From Citroniella saccharovorans (GTDB lineage Bacteria; Bacillota; Clostridia; Tissierellales; Peptoniphilaceae): a stretch of 64,000 nt of DNA. The notes beneath the pieces were generated by a model. That model had not been told where the DNA came from, made no database searches, and was given only the letters and a program-made list of their open reading frames with translations. The stretch spans positions 1,178,001 to 1,242,000 of the forward strand of contig NZ_JAYKOT010000003.1 in assembly GCF_035481615.1 (NCBI RefSeq), written 5' to 3'. The position numbers and the translations under genes were made by a program. Within the stretch, counting starts at the first letter, position 1, and each line of letters begins with the position of its first letter. Below, one piece after another: positions 23,963 through 35,300 of the stretch.

Positions 23963-25156
23963 TTATTCGATTATCTTAGAAACTACTCCAGCTCCTACTG
24001 TTCTTCCGCCTTCTCTTATTGCAAATCTTAGTCCTTCTTCGATTGCGATTGGGTGGATTAATTCGATTATGAATTTTGCGTTATCTCCTGGTACTACCAT
24101 TTCTACGCCGTCTTCTAGTTCGATGTTTCCTGTTACGTCTGTTGTTCTGAAGTAGAATTGTGGTCTATAGCCTGAGAAGAATGGTGTGTGTCTTCCTCCT
24201 TCGTCTTTTGTTAGTACGTATACTTCTGCTTCAAATTTTGTGTGTGGCTTTATTGTTCCTGGTGCTGCTAGTACTTGACCTCTTTGGATTTCGTTTCTTT
24301 GTACTCCTCTTAGTAGTAGTCCGATGTTATCTCCTGCTTCGGCTTGGTCTAGTAGTTTCTTGAACATTTCTACTCCTGTTACTACTAGGTCTCTTGGCTT
24401 TTCTTGGATTCCTACTAGTTCTACTGTGTCACCTACTTTTACTGTTCCTCTTTCTACTCTTCCTGTTGCTACTGTTCCTCTTCCTGTGATTGAGAAGATG
24501 TCTTCTACTGGCATTAGGAATGGTTGGTCTGTTGCTCTTTCTGGTTGTGGAATGTATTCGTCTACTGCTTCCATTAGTTTTACGATTTTATCTCCCCATT
24601 CTCCGTCTGGATCTTCTAGGGCTTTTAGTGCTGATCCTACTACGATTGGTGTGTCGTCTCCTGGGAAGTCGTATTCGTTTAGTAGGTCTCTTACTTCCAT
24701 TTCTACTAGTTCGATTAGTTCTGGATCGTCTACTTGGTCTTCTTTGTTTAGGAATACTACTATCTTTGGTACGCCTACTTGTCTTGCTAGTAGGATGTGT
24801 TCTCTTGTTTGTGGCATTGGTCCGTCTGCTGCACTTACGATTAGGATTGCTCCGTCCATTTGTGCTGCTCCTGTGATCATGTTCTTTACGTAGTCAGCAT
24901 GGCCTGGACAGTCTACGTGTGCGTAGTGTCTTTTTGGTGTTTCATATTCTACGTGTGATGTTGAGATTGTGATTCCTCTTTCTCTTTCTTCTGGTGCTTT
25001 GTCTATGTGTGCGTAGTCTATGAATTCTCCTGAGCCGAATCTCTTGTTTAGTACTAGTGTGATTGCTGCTGTTGTTGTTGTCTTACCATGGTCTACGTGT
25101 CCTATTGTTCCTATGTTAACGTGTGGTTTTGTTCTTTCAAATTTTGCTTTAGCCAT
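23963..25156 (-). CDS. tuf: Elongation factor Tu
   Basis: The 397-residue GTPase delivers aminoacyl-tRNA to the ribosome. G1 GHVDHGKTT, G2 RGITI, G3 DCPGHADY, G4 NKED and the GSALKAL G5 region are all present, as are domains 2 and 3. Codon choice is extremely restricted, which creates long but meaningless open frames on the opposite strand (24160-24893). It is the last gene of rpsL-rpsG-fusA-tuf, 28 nt after fusA. Confidence 0.99.
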   Translation of the reverse strand: MAKAKFERTKPHVNIGTIGHVDHGKTTTTAAITLVLNKRFGSGEFIDYAHIDKAPEERERGITISTSHVEYETPKRHYAHVDCPGHADYVKNMITGAAQMDGAILIVSAADGPMPQTREHILLARQVGVPKIVVFLNKEDQVDDPELIELVEMEVRDLLNEYDFPGDDTPIVVGSALKALEDPDGEWGDKIVKLMEAVDEYIPQPERATDQPFLMPVEDIFSITGRGTVATGRVERGTVKVGDTVELVGIQEKPRDLVVTGVEMFKKLLDQAEAGDNIGLLLRGVQRNEIQRGQVLAAPGTIKPHTKFEAEVYVLTKDEGGRHTPFFSGYRPQFYFRTTDVTGNIELEDGVEMVVPGDNAKFIIELIHPIAIEEGLRFAIREGGRTVGAGVVSKIIE

Positions 25157-25184
25157 TATTTTCCTCCTAATTTATAATTTAAAA

Positions 25185-27266
25185 TTATTCTGCATTTCTT
25201 TCGCCAAGTACCTTTTCTTGAATTGAAGCTGGTACTTTGTCATAGTGGTCAAATTGCATTGAATATGTTGCTCTACCTTGTGTGTTACTTCTAAGGTCTG
25301 TTGCATATCCAAACATTTCTGAAAGTGGAATGAATGCATCAAGTATATGAACTCCATTTTTAGGATTCATTCCTTTTATATTTCCTCTTCTTGATGAAAC
25401 ATCTCCCATTACATCTCCAAGATATTCATCTGGAGTTGTTATTTCTACAGAAACGTATGGTTCAAGTAAAACTGGATCTGCTTTTAGTACTGCATTTCTA
25501 AGTCCCATAGATCCTGCTATTTTAAATGCCATTTCACTTGAGTCAACTTCGTGGTATGATCCATCATATAATTCAACTTTAATGTCTAGGATTGGGAAGC
25601 CTCCAAGTGGTCCAGAGTTTACTGCTTCTTCTATACCAGCTTGTACTGATCCTATATATTCTTTAGGGATTGCTCCTCCAACGATTGAGTTGATAAATTC
25701 AAATCCCTTACCTGGTTCGTTAGGTGAAACTCTAAGTTTACAGTGTCCATATTGTCCACGTCCACCAGATTGTCTTACATATTTTCCTTCAGCTTCAGCA
25801 TCTTTAGAAATAGACTCTCTATATGATACTTGTGGATTACCTACATTTGCTTCTACTTTAAATTCTCTTAGTAGTCTATCTACGATAATTTCTAGGTGAA
25901 GCTCACCCATACCGGCAATTATTGTTTGTCCAGTTTCTTCATTTGTGTAAGTCTTGAATGTTGGGTCTTCTTCTGCAAGTTTTCCAAGTGCAATACTCAT
26001 CTTTTCTTGAGATGCTTTTGTCTTTGGTTCAATAGCTACAGAAATAACTGGTTCAGGGAATTCCATGTTTTCAAGAATAATTGGATGATCCATATCTGAA
26101 AGTGAATCTCCTGTTGTAGTATCTTTTAAACCAACAGTTCCAGCAATATCTCCAGTGTAAACTGTATCTATTTCTTCTCTCTTGTTAGCATGCATCATAA
26201 GAATTCTTCCAAGTCTTTCTCTCTTGTTCTTTGTTGTATTTAATACGTAAGAACCAGCATCAAGTTTACCTGAATAAACTCTAAAGTATGCAAGCTTTCC
26301 AACAAATGGGTCTGCAACTATTTTAAATGCTAATGCTGAGAATGGTTCATCATCATCGGCATGTCTAACTTCTGTTTCTTCGTCTGATCCTGGAAGGAAT
26401 CCTTTGATTGGTGGTACATCAAGTGGAGAAGGCATATATTTTAGAATTGCATCAAGTAGTGGTTGAACTCCCTTGTTTTTGTATGCTGAACCGCATAGTA
26501 CAGGGTTAATTTCATTAGCTATTGTTGCCTTTCTAATTGCTCTTTCGATTTCTTCAATTGTAAGTTCTTCACCTTCAAGGTATTTTTCCATAAGGCCTTC
26601 ATCGAAATCAGCTATGTTTTCAATAAGGTTTGTTCTATATTCTTCTGCTAGGTCTTTTAATTCATCTGGAATTTCTTCTTCTGTAATATCTGTACCTAGG
26701 TCGTTGTTATATACAGTAGCCTTCATTGTAATAAGGTCTACTACTCCAATAAATTTATCTTCAGCTCCAATAGGAATTTCAATTGGAACTGCATTTGCTT
26801 TTAGTCTTTCTCTAATGGTTTTAATTGATTCAAAGTAGTCGGCTCCAGTAGCATCCATCTTATTTATAAAACAAATTCTAGGAACGCCGTATTTGTCAGC
26901 TTGTCTCCAAACTGTTTCTGATTGAGGTTCTACCCCACTCTTTGCATCAAATAATGCTACAGATCCATCAAGTACCCTAAGTGATCTTTCAACTTCAACT
27001 GTAAAGTCAACGTGACCTGGTGTATCTATAATATTGATTCTATGGTTTTTCCAGATACAAGTTGTAGCAGCAGAAGTAATTGTAATACCTCTTTCTTGCT
27101 CTTGTTGCATCCAGTCCATTTGAGCATTTCCATCATGAGTGTCGCCTATTTTGTGAATTTTACCTGTGTAGTATAAAATTCTTTCTGTAGTCGTAGTTTT
27201 ACCTGCGTCTATATGAGCCATGATACCAATGTTTCTGGTATCTTTAAGTTGATATTTTCTTGGCAC
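25185..27266 (-). CDS. fusA: Elongation factor G
   Basis: The 693-residue translocase GTPase has AHIDAGKTTTTERILYYTG, RGITITSAA, DTPGHVDFT and NKMDATGADY, followed by the usual domains II-V (GGRGQYGH in domain IV). The length is standard. It promotes tRNA-mRNA translocation and ribosome recycling. It lies 27 nt after rpsG in the str operon. Confidence 0.99.
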   Translation of the reverse strand: MPRKYQLKDTRNIGIMAHIDAGKTTTTERILYYTGKIHKIGDTHDGNAQMDWMQQEQERGITITSAATTCIWKNHRINIIDTPGHVDFTVEVERSLRVLDGSVALFDAKSGVEPQSETVWRQADKYGVPRICFINKMDATGADYFESIKTIRERLKANAVPIEIPIGAEDKFIGVVDLITMKATVYNNDLGTDITEEEIPDELKDLAEEYRTNLIENIADFDEGLMEKYLEGEELTIEEIERAIRKATIANEINPVLCGSAYKNKGVQPLLDAILKYMPSPLDVPPIKGFLPGSDEETEVRHADDDEPFSALAFKIVADPFVGKLAYFRVYSGKLDAGSYVLNTTKNKRERLGRILMMHANKREEIDTVYTGDIAGTVGLKDTTTGDSLSDMDHPIILENMEFPEPVISVAIEPKTKASQEKMSIALGKLAEEDPTFKTYTNEETGQTIIAGMGELHLEIIVDRLLREFKVEANVGNPQVSYRESISKDAEAEGKYVRQSGGRGQYGHCKLRVSPNEPGKGFEFINSIVGGAIPKEYIGSVQAGIEEAVNSGPLGGFPILDIKVELYDGSYHEVDSSEMAFKIAGSMGLRNAVLKADPVLLEPYVSVEITTPDEYLGDVMGDVSSRRGNIKGMNPKNGVHILDAFIPLSEMFGYATDLRSNTQGRATYSMQFDHYDKVPASIQEKVLGERNAE

Positions 27267-27293
27267 GCTCTAAACTCCCTTCCTTTAAAAATC

Positions 27294-27764
27294 TTAGAAT
27301 CTATAATGTGCGAAAGCCTTATTAGCTTCTGCCATTCTGTGCATTTCTTCTCTTTTCTTAACAGCACCGCCTGTGTTGTTTGAAGCATCTAAGATTTCTT
27401 TTGTAAGTCTTTCTTCCATAGTTCTTTCGCCTCTTTTTCTAGCGAAACCTACAAGCCATCTTAATCCTAAAGTTTGTCTTCTTTCAGGTCTAACTTCAAG
27501 TGGTACTTGGTAGTTTGCTCCACCTATACGGCGAGCCTTAACTTCAAGTACAGGCATAATGTTATTTAGTGCTTTGTAGAATACTTCTATTGCATCTTCT
27601 CCAGTTTCTTCTTTAACTTTTTCTAGAGAATTGTAAACTATTCTTTGAGCTACCCCTTTTTTTCCGTCAAGCATTACGTTGTTGATAAGTTTTGTTATAA
27701 CAACTTCGCCATATACTGGATCTGGTAGTACGTCTCTTTTTGGCACATGTCCTTTTCTTGGCAC
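27294..27764 (-). CDS. rpsG: 30S ribosomal protein S7
   Basis: The 156-residue S7 is the 16S rRNA 3' domain assembly initiator. The conserved DPVYGEVVITKLINNVMLDGKK and RRIGGANYQVPLEVRPERR blocks are present. In E. coli S7 represses its own operon. Confidence 0.98.
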   Translation of the reverse strand: MPRKGHVPKRDVLPDPVYGEVVITKLINNVMLDGKKGVAQRIVYNSLEKVKEETGEDAIEVFYKALNNIMPVLEVKARRIGGANYQVPLEVRPERRQTLGLRWLVGFARKRGERTMEERLTKEILDASNNTGGAVKKREEMHRMAEANKAFAHYRF

Positions 27765-27883
27765 TTTTCTTCCCTCCTTACCATGATTTAGTATTATCTT
27801 CGGTACTCGGTTTCTTATCCCGATAAGTGCGCTTGATTATAATATATTTATTAAAAAACATATAAACCTAAGCGCTTATTAAA
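27765..27883 (-). promoter_or_regulatory. rpsL-rpsG intercistronic region with hairpins
   Basis: The 119-nt gap is much longer than the neighbouring gaps. On the minus strand it holds a TATAAT, a small hairpin CTTAT-CGGG-ATAAG and a CGAGTACCG segment before the S7 ribosome site. It might be an internal promoter or an S7 autoregulatory site. This is inference from position, since S7 binds this region in E. coli. Confidence 0.35.
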
Positions 27884-28297
27884 TTATTTTGCGTTTTTCT
27901 TTGCACCATATTTTGATCTGGCTTGTTGACGACCATTTACTCCAGCAGTATCTAGGGCACCTCTTACAATGTGGTATCTTACCCCTGGAAGGTCCTTTAC
28001 TCTTCCTCCCCTTATAAGAACAACACTATGTTCTTGTAGGTTGTGTCCAATTCCTGGAATGTAAGCTGTAACTTCCATTTGGTTTGTTAGTCTTACTCTG
28101 GCTACCTTTCTAAGAGCTGAGTTAGGCTTCTTAGGTGTAACTGTCTTAACAGATGTACAAACTCCTCTTTTTTGTGGAGAGTTGCTGTGTACATATTGTT
28201 TTTTAAGTGTATTGTAGTTATAGCCTAAAGCTGGTGATTTGGACTTGTAAGTTGATCTTTTTCTACCGCTTTTAACCAGTTGGTTTATAGTTGGCAT
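27884..28297 (-). CDS. rpsL: 30S ribosomal protein S12
   Basis: The 137-residue decoding-centre protein is the first gene of the str operon. The PKKPNSALRKVARVRL and GGRVKDLPGVRYHIVRG loops carry lysines at the classical streptomycin-resistance positions, i.e. the wild-type (sensitive) residues. A strong promoter lies 78 nt upstream. Confidence 0.98.
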   Translation of the reverse strand: MPTINQLVKSGRKRSTYKSKSPALGYNYNTLKKQYVHSNSPQKRGVCTSVKTVTPKKPNSALRKVARVRLTNQMEVTAYIPGIGHNLQEHSVVLIRGGRVKDLPGVRYHIVRGALDTAGVNGRQQARSKYGAKKNAK

Positions 28298-28374
28298 TAG
28301 TTCACCTCCTGTTTTTTAATAAATATATTTTTTCACACAAAAAAATATGTGGGATTAAAAAATAATCCTTATAC

Positions 28375-28403
28375 ATTTTATCATTAAGGGTAACAAGTGT
28401 CAA
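28375..28403 (-). promoter_or_regulatory. Strong promoter of the str operon
   Basis: TTGACA (28398-28403), 17 bp, TAAAAT (28375-28380) preceded by TGA as an extended -10. The leader then holds two small hairpins, GGATTA/TAATCC and CACA/TGTG. A second TGATATAAT extended -10 lies farther upstream near 28487-28495. Confidence 0.85.
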
Positions 28404-28675
28404 TCAATTTAAAGATTTTTTGACCTTTTTTACTCATTTTTTACAAAATGTAGATGAGGATTAAGTAATCTTTTTATCTCACACATCTATTATATCATAT
28501 TTAGTTTTTAAAAGAAAGCTGAATTTTTTAAAATACCAGTTTTATATTAGATTAGATAATTTACTCTTTTTTAACATTTCTTAAAAAATTTTTTCCTAAG
28601 AATAGGCTAAAATGTCCATTATTAAATTTTATTTTTTCATAATATTATTTTTTTAATTTGAAATTTTATCCAATT

Positions 28676-28706
28676 AAAAAACCCTCTTTACAAAAAGTAA
28701 AAAGGG
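28676..28706 (-). terminator. Intrinsic terminator after rpoC
   Basis: A 10-bp stem with one wobble (28682-28691 with 28697-28706) and a T-tract on the minus strand. It separates the rpoBC transcript from the str operon promoter. Confidence 0.85.
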
Positions 28707-28734
28707 CTTTTAATAAAAATTGTTATGTCAAAAA

Positions 28735-31700
28735 TTATTCAAGGTCAAGTTCTTCTTCGATTAAATCTTTTTCTGTCTTTTCTTCCAATTTCTTTAGTCT
28801 ATCTTCTTCTTCTTTTTCCTTAGTCTCATAGTCTATATCAATTTGGTCGTAAAGTCTCATACCAGTTCCAGCAGGGATAAGTTTTCCTATAATTACATTT
28901 TCCTTTAAGCCTAAAAGATCATCTTTCTTTCCTTGAACTGAAGCTTCTGTTAAAACTCTAGTTGTTTCTTGGAAGGAAGCTGCTGATAGGAAGGAATCTG
29001 TTGCAAGAGATGCCTTGGTTATTCCAAGTAGATCTCTATGTCCATCTGCAGGAATTTTGCCCTCTGCTTCTAGTCTTTCATTTTCATCTTCAAAATCTCT
29101 AAAGTTTACTAGGGAACCTGGAAGGAAGTGCGAATCTCCCGGATCTTTAACCTTAACTTTTGAAAGCATTTGTTTAATAATTATTTCTATATGTTTATAG
29201 TCAATATCTACCCCTTGGAGTCTATAAACATTTAAAACTTCTCTCATGATATAGTCCTGAACTCCCTGAACTCCCTTAACTCTAAGGATGTCATGTGGAT
29301 TAACTGAACCTTCTGTTAACATATCTCCAGCTTCAATCTTTTGGCCTTCTTTTACCTTAAATCTTGAGCCAAATGGAATTTGATAAACTGTTTCTTCTCC
29401 ATCTTCTCCAGTTACAACTATATCCATTCTCTTTTTATTTTCTCTAAAGCTTACTATACCATCAACTTCTGTTATATATGCAAGTCCTTTTGGCTTTCTT
29501 GCTTCAAAAAGTTCTTCAACTCTAGGAAGACCTTGGGTAATTCCTGTTCCTGCTATACCACCTGAGTGGAATGTTCTCATTGTAAGCTGTGTACCAGGCT
29601 CACCTATTGATTGAGCTGCAATTATACCAACTGCTTCTCCAATATTTACCGGGTTTCCAGTTGCTAGATTTCTTCCGTAGCACTTAGCGCAAACGCCGTG
29701 CTTGCATTTACAAGTTAGAACGCTTCTAACCTTAACTTCTTTTATTCCCTTACTAACAATAAGATCAGCTTTTGCTTCATCGATCATTTCGTTTTTGTAG
29801 ACGATAATTTCTCCAGTATCTAGGTTTAAAATATCTTCAAAAGCGTATCTACCGATGATTTGTGATTTTATAGAATCTAAAACTTCTCCATCTTCGGTTA
29901 TATCTTTTGCTACTACATATTTTTTAGTGCCACAATCTTCTTCGGTTATTATAACGTCTTGGGATACATCAACAAGTCTTCTAGTTAAATATCCTGAGTC
30001 TGCTGTTCTAAGCGCAGTATCTGAAAGTCCCTTTCTAGAACCGTGAGTTGAGATAAAGAATTCTTGTACAGAAAGTCCTTCTCTAAAGTTTGCTTTGATT
30101 GGAACTTCGATAGTTCTACCTGCAGCAGATGACATAAGTCCACGCATACCTGCAAGCTGACGAATTTGTTTTTCTGAACCTCTGGCTCCAGAGTTTGCCA
30201 TGATGGCGATATTGTTTTTAGGGTCAAGGTCTTTTAAAAGAGCTTCTGTAACTTCTTCAGTTGCATTTTCCCAAATATCTATAACTCTTTCATATCTTTC
30301 TTCTTCTAGTACAAGACCTCTTCTCATAAGTTTTTCGTATTTAGAAACTTCTTCATCTGCTTTTTTTAGTATTTCCTTTTTCTCTTCAGGAACCTGCACA
30401 TCATTCATGGAGATTGAAAGAGCTCCTATTGTAGAGTATTTGTAGCCAATTGATTTGATATAGTCAAGTAGTCTTGCTGTTCTTATGTTTCCATGCTTTC
30501 TAAATGACTTATCTATAATATCTCCAAGTGCTTTTTTATCTACTAATTTATCTACTTCAAGTGAATAAGGGTCTTCATTTCTATCTACATATCCTAAATC
30601 TTGAGGAATACCCATATTAAATATAAATCTACCAACAGTAGAGTTAACAAGCTTTCCTCTAAGATCCTCTTCTCCATGATATACTTTTACAAAAACTTTT
30701 GAGTGAAGACTTACTTCTTTATTGTAATAGGCTTTTATCATCTCTTCAATGTCTTTGAAGATCATTCCTTCTCCCTTGCAGCCTTCGTCTTCACTTGTTA
30801 AATAATAAGCTCCAAGTACCATATCTTGAGATGGAGTTGTAATTGGCTTACCATCTTTTGGTGCTAGGATATTATTTGTTGACATCATAAGCATTCTGGC
30901 TTCAGCTTGAGCTTCAGTTGACAAAGGAAGGTGAACTGCCATTTGGTCTCCATCAAAGTCAGCATTATAAGCTGTACAAGCAAGTGGATGAAGCTTGATA
31001 GCCTTTCCTTCAACAAGTACTGGCTCAAAAGCTTGGATACCAAGTCTATGAAGGGTCGGTGCCCTATTTAAAAGTACAGGATGGTCTTTTATAACTTCAG
31101 CTAATACATCCCAAACCTTAGGACTGTTCTTTTCAACCATTTTCTTAGCTGATTTTATATTTGGAGCAACTTCCTTTTCCACAAGCTTATTCATAACAAA
31201 TGGTTTGAAAAGTTCCATCGCCATCCTCTTAGGAAGTCCGCATTGGTGGAATTTAAGTTCAGGTCCAACAACAATTACAGATCTACCAGAATAGTCAACT
31301 CTCTTTCCAAGTAGGTTTTGTCTAAATCTACCAGTCTTACCCTTTAACATGTCAGATAGGGATTTAAGATTTCTATTCCCAGCTCCAGTTACAGCCTTTC
31401 CTCTTCTACCATTGTCTATAAGAGCATCAACTGCTTCTTGAAGCATTCTTTTTTCATTTCTAATAATAATATCTGGTGCACCAATATCTAAAAGTCTTTT
31501 AAGTCTATTGTTTCTATTTATAACTCTTCTATAAAGATCATTAAGGTCACTTGTTGCAAATCTTCCACCTTCAAGTTGAACCATTGGTCTTAAATCTGGA
31601 GGGATAACTGGAATGACATCTAATATCATCCACTCTGGTCTATTTCCAGATTTTATAAAGCCATCTACAACTTGAAGTCTTCTTGAGACCCTAACTCTTT

Positions 31701-32364
31701 TTTGACCAGTGGCATCAATCATTTCTTCTTCTAGAAACTTTTTTTGCTCCTCTAAGTCAATTTCTTGTAAAAGTCTTTTTATAGCTTCAGCGCCCATTCC
31801 AACTTCAAAAGTATCTCCATAGTCTTCAAGAGCTTGGTTATATTCGATTTCTGTTAAAAGTTGTTTCTTGTAAAGTTTATTTGGAGTCTTGTCCTCTGAA
31901 ACCTCCTTGTATTTTTTTGAAGCTTCCCTGTAATTTTCTTCAGTAGGAGGCTCAAGTACAACGTATGAGGCAAAGTATAAAACTTTTTCAAGCTCCTTTG
32001 GAGTCATGTCTAATATAAGACCCATTCTAGAAGGGATTCCCTTAAAGTACCAAATATGTGAAACAGGTGTTGCAAGCTCAATATGACCCATACGTTCACG
32101 TCTAACTTTGGCTTTTGTTACTTCTACTCCACACTTTTCACAGACTACTCCCTTGTATCTGATTCTCTTATATTTTCCACAGTTACATTCCCAGTCCTTA
32201 GTTGGTCCGAAGATTTTTTCGCAAAATAGACCTTCTTTTTCTGGCTTTAATGTCCTATAATTAATAGTTTCGGGCTTTTTAACTTCTCCTTTAGAAAGAG
32301 CTCTTATTTTATCAGGTGAAGCAAGTCCAATTCTTATTGAATCAAAGGTATTTAATTCTAACAA
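28735..32364 (-). CDS. rpoC: DNA-directed RNA polymerase subunit beta'
   Basis: The 1209-residue subunit has the zinc-binding CNCGKYKRIRYKGVVCEKCG N-terminus, the absolutely conserved catalytic NADFDGDQMAVH, and the second zinc site CKCKHGVCAKCYG. The start is a TTG (32364) behind GGAGAAAG. It lies 32 nt after rpoB and ends at a terminator. The C-terminus is K/E-rich. Confidence 0.99.
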   Translation of the reverse strand: MLELNTFDSIRIGLASPDKIRALSKGEVKKPETINYRTLKPEKEGLFCEKIFGPTKDWECNCGKYKRIRYKGVVCEKCGVEVTKAKVRRERMGHIELATPVSHIWYFKGIPSRMGLILDMTPKELEKVLYFASYVVLEPPTEENYREASKKYKEVSEDKTPNKLYKKQLLTEIEYNQALEDYGDTFEVGMGAEAIKRLLQEIDLEEQKKFLEEEMIDATGQKRVRVSRRLQVVDGFIKSGNRPEWMILDVIPVIPPDLRPMVQLEGGRFATSDLNDLYRRVINRNNRLKRLLDIGAPDIIIRNEKRMLQEAVDALIDNGRRGKAVTGAGNRNLKSLSDMLKGKTGRFRQNLLGKRVDYSGRSVIVVGPELKFHQCGLPKRMAMELFKPFVMNKLVEKEVAPNIKSAKKMVEKNSPKVWDVLAEVIKDHPVLLNRAPTLHRLGIQAFEPVLVEGKAIKLHPLACTAYNADFDGDQMAVHLPLSTEAQAEARMLMMSTNNILAPKDGKPITTPSQDMVLGAYYLTSEDEGCKGEGMIFKDIEEMIKAYYNKEVSLHSKVFVKVYHGEEDLRGKLVNSTVGRFIFNMGIPQDLGYVDRNEDPYSLEVDKLVDKKALGDIIDKSFRKHGNIRTARLLDYIKSIGYKYSTIGALSISMNDVQVPEEKKEILKKADEEVSKYEKLMRRGLVLEEERYERVIDIWENATEEVTEALLKDLDPKNNIAIMANSGARGSEKQIRQLAGMRGLMSSAAGRTIEVPIKANFREGLSVQEFFISTHGSRKGLSDTALRTADSGYLTRRLVDVSQDVIITEEDCGTKKYVVAKDITEDGEVLDSIKSQIIGRYAFEDILNLDTGEIIVYKNEMIDEAKADLIVSKGIKEVKVRSVLTCKCKHGVCAKCYGRNLATGNPVNIGEAVGIIAAQSIGEPGTQLTMRTFHSGGIAGTGITQGLPRVEELFEARKPKGLAYITEVDGIVSFRENKKRMDIVVTGEDGEETVYQIPFGSRFKVKEGQKIEAGDMLTEGSVNPHDILRVKGVQGVQDYIMREVLNVYRLQGVDIDYKHIEIIIKQMLSKVKVKDPGDSHFLPGSLVNFRDFEDENERLEAEGKIPADGHRDLLGITKASLATDSFLSAASFQETTRVLTEASVQGKKDDLLGLKENVIIGKLIPAGTGMRLYDQIDIDYETKEKEEEDRLKKLEEKTEKDLIEEELDLE

Positions 32365-32396
32365 GATCTTTCTCCTTTCAATTTGTAGAGTAAAAG

Positions 32397-35300
32397 TTAA
32401 ATTTCAGTTTCAGTAAAATCATCAGAGTCTTCCTCGTCATATTCATCATCGTCATAATCACGAGAATCATCCTCATCATAATCATCAGAATCATAGTCTT
32501 TTTTATTGAAGTTTAAGAATTTTAAACCCTCATCATCTTCATCTTCATCAAAAACTTCTTCTTCTGTAAAGTCCTCATCTTCTTCACTATAAATAGACTT
32601 ATTATTATCTAGTCCCCTATCCTTTATATATTGTTTTTTAGGCCTATTAACAGAATTTTCTTCGTCTATTTCATGAATTGATTTTACATCTTCTGAGGTT
32701 GTATCTTTTAATTTAATTTCATTTTCATCTTTATCTAAAAGCTTAATATCTAAGGCTAGAGATTGAAGTTCTTTGATAAGAACCTTAAATGATTCTGGAA
32801 TACCTGGTTCTGGAATAGTTTCTCCCTTTATAATAGCTTCATAGGTTCTAACCCTACCTACTATATCGTCACTCTTTACAGTAAGCATTTCTTGGAGTGT
32901 ATGACTGGCTCCGTAAGCTTCAAGAGCCCAAACTTCCATCTCACCAAATCTTTGTCCACCAAATTGAGCCTTACCTCCAAGTGGTTGTTGAGTTACAAGT
33001 GAGTATGGTCCAGTTGAACGAGCATGAATCTTTTCATCTACAAGGTGGTGAAGTTTAAGCATATACATAACCCCAACAGTAACCTTGTTGTCAAAATATT
33101 CTCCAGTTCTTCCATCTCTAAGGGCTATCTTTCCAGATTTATCATAGCCCGCCATTTCAAGTGCTTCTTCTATGTTTTTATCACTAGCCCCATCAAATAC
33201 TGGTGTTGCAACCTTCCAGCCAAGCTTTCTAGCTGCAAGTCCAAGATGGACTTCAAGAACTTGTCCAAGATTCATACGAGATGGTACGCCAAGTGGATTT
33301 AAAACTATTTGAACTGGAGTTCCATCTGGTAAAAATGGCATATCTTCTACAGGAAGAAGTCTTGAAACAACCCCCTTGTTACCATGACGGCCGCACATTT
33401 TATCTCCAACATTTATCTTTCTCTTTGTTGCTACATAAACCCTAACAACTTTATTAACTCCTGGTTGAAGCTCATCTTTGTTTTCTCTTGTATAAACTTT
33501 AACATCTACAACTATACCAGTTTCTCCATGAGGAACTTTTAAAGAAGTATCTCTAACTTCTCTAGCTTTTTCGCCAAAAATAGCTCTAAGAAGTCTTTCT
33601 TCTGGTGATAGTTCAGTTTCTCCCTTTGGAGTAACCTTTCCTACTAATATGTCTCCAGATGTAACTTCAGCTCCAATCATTATAATTCCATCTTCATCTA
33701 GGTTCTTTCTTGCTTCTTCAGATACATTTGGAATATCTCTTGTTATTTCTTCAGGTCCAAGCTTAGTTTCTCTTGCCTCACTTTCATGTTCTTCTATGTG
33801 AACGGAGGTTAAAGTATCGTCAATTACTAACTTTTCATTTAAAAGCATGGCATCTTCGTAGTTATATCCTTCCCAAGTCATAAAAGCAATAAGGATATTT
33901 TTTCCAAGTGCGATTTCTCCCATATCTGTTGAAGGGCCGTCACAAATTATTTGACCAGCTTTAACCCTATCTCCCTGCCTAACAATTGGTCTTTGATTGA
34001 TAGTAGTACCTTGGTTACTTCTCTTAAATTTTAATAATCTATATGTTTCTACTACATTGTCTGAATCTCTTTTAATTTTTACTGAATTTGCAGATACACT
34101 AACTACAGTTCCATCTGAATTTGCTACTACTGTAGATCCAGAGTCCTTTGCAGCCCTATGCTCAATACCAGTACCGATAATAGGTGCTTCAGATTTTAAA
34201 AGTGGAACCGCTTGTCTTTGCATGTTTGAACCCATTAGAGCACGAGTAGCATCATCATTTTCCAAAAATGGAATCATGGCAGTACCAACAGAAACTATTT
34301 GCTGAGGTGAAACGTCCATGAAATCTATCATATCTCTAGGGTAGATATCATTTTCACCATTTATACCACGTCCAGAAACTCTCTCATTTACAAATCTACC
34401 ATTTTCATCAAGAGGTTCATTGGCTTGAGCGATTATATATCTATCTTCTTGGTCTGATGTTAAATATAAAAAGTCATCTGTTACAATTCCATTCTTTTTA
34501 TCCACAATTCTATAAGGAGTTTCTATAAAGCCATATTTATTGATCCTAGCGTAGGTTGTCATAGAAGTAATTAGTCCTATGTTAGGTCCTTCAGGTGTTT
34601 CAATTGGACAAATCCTACCATAGTGTGAGTCGTGAACGTCTCTTACTTCAGCTCCTGCTCTTTCTCTAGAAAGTCCACCAGGTCCTAAAGCTGACATTCT
34701 TCTCTTGTGAGTAAGCTCTGCTAAAGGATTTGTTTGGTCCATGAATTGAGATAACTGAGATGAACCGAAAAATTCTTTCATAGCAGCCGTAACAGGTCTA
34801 ATATTTATTAGAGCTTGAGGAGTTGCAAGATCTGGGTCTTGAGTTGACATCCTCTCTCTAACGACTCTTTCCATCCTAGATATACCAATTCTAAATTGAT
34901 TTTGTAGAAGCTCACCGACATTTCTAACCCTTCTATTTCCTAAGTGGTCAATATCATCAGTTGATCCTACTCCGTATGAAAGATTAAATTCATAAGAAAC
35001 AGTAGCCATAATATCTGATCTAGTTATATGTCTAGGAGATAATTCATTTTTTCTTCTTTTAATAGCTCTCTTTAATTCATCATCATTTTCATAAGACTCA
35101 GCTAAAATTTCTTTCATAACAGGGTAGTACACTTTTTCTGATAAACCTATATCGCTTAAATCAATCTTAATGTCAAAAGCGGCTAGGTCAACAAAGTGGT
35201 TACCAGTAACCCTGACTGTTTGTCCTTCATTTATAATATCAATTGTATTTATCCCTGCATTTTCTATTTTGATAGCATCTTCTTCTGATAGGATTTTGCC

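Noticed and set aside
24160..24893. Long open frames opposite tuf
   Set aside because: They are side effects of the strict codon usage of tuf. The translated products are low-complexity Leu/Ser/Val strings.
23983..25150. Horizontal transfer of tuf because its base pattern differs from its neighbours
   Set aside because: The difference is codon optimisation for high expression. The operon order and sequence are ordinary.
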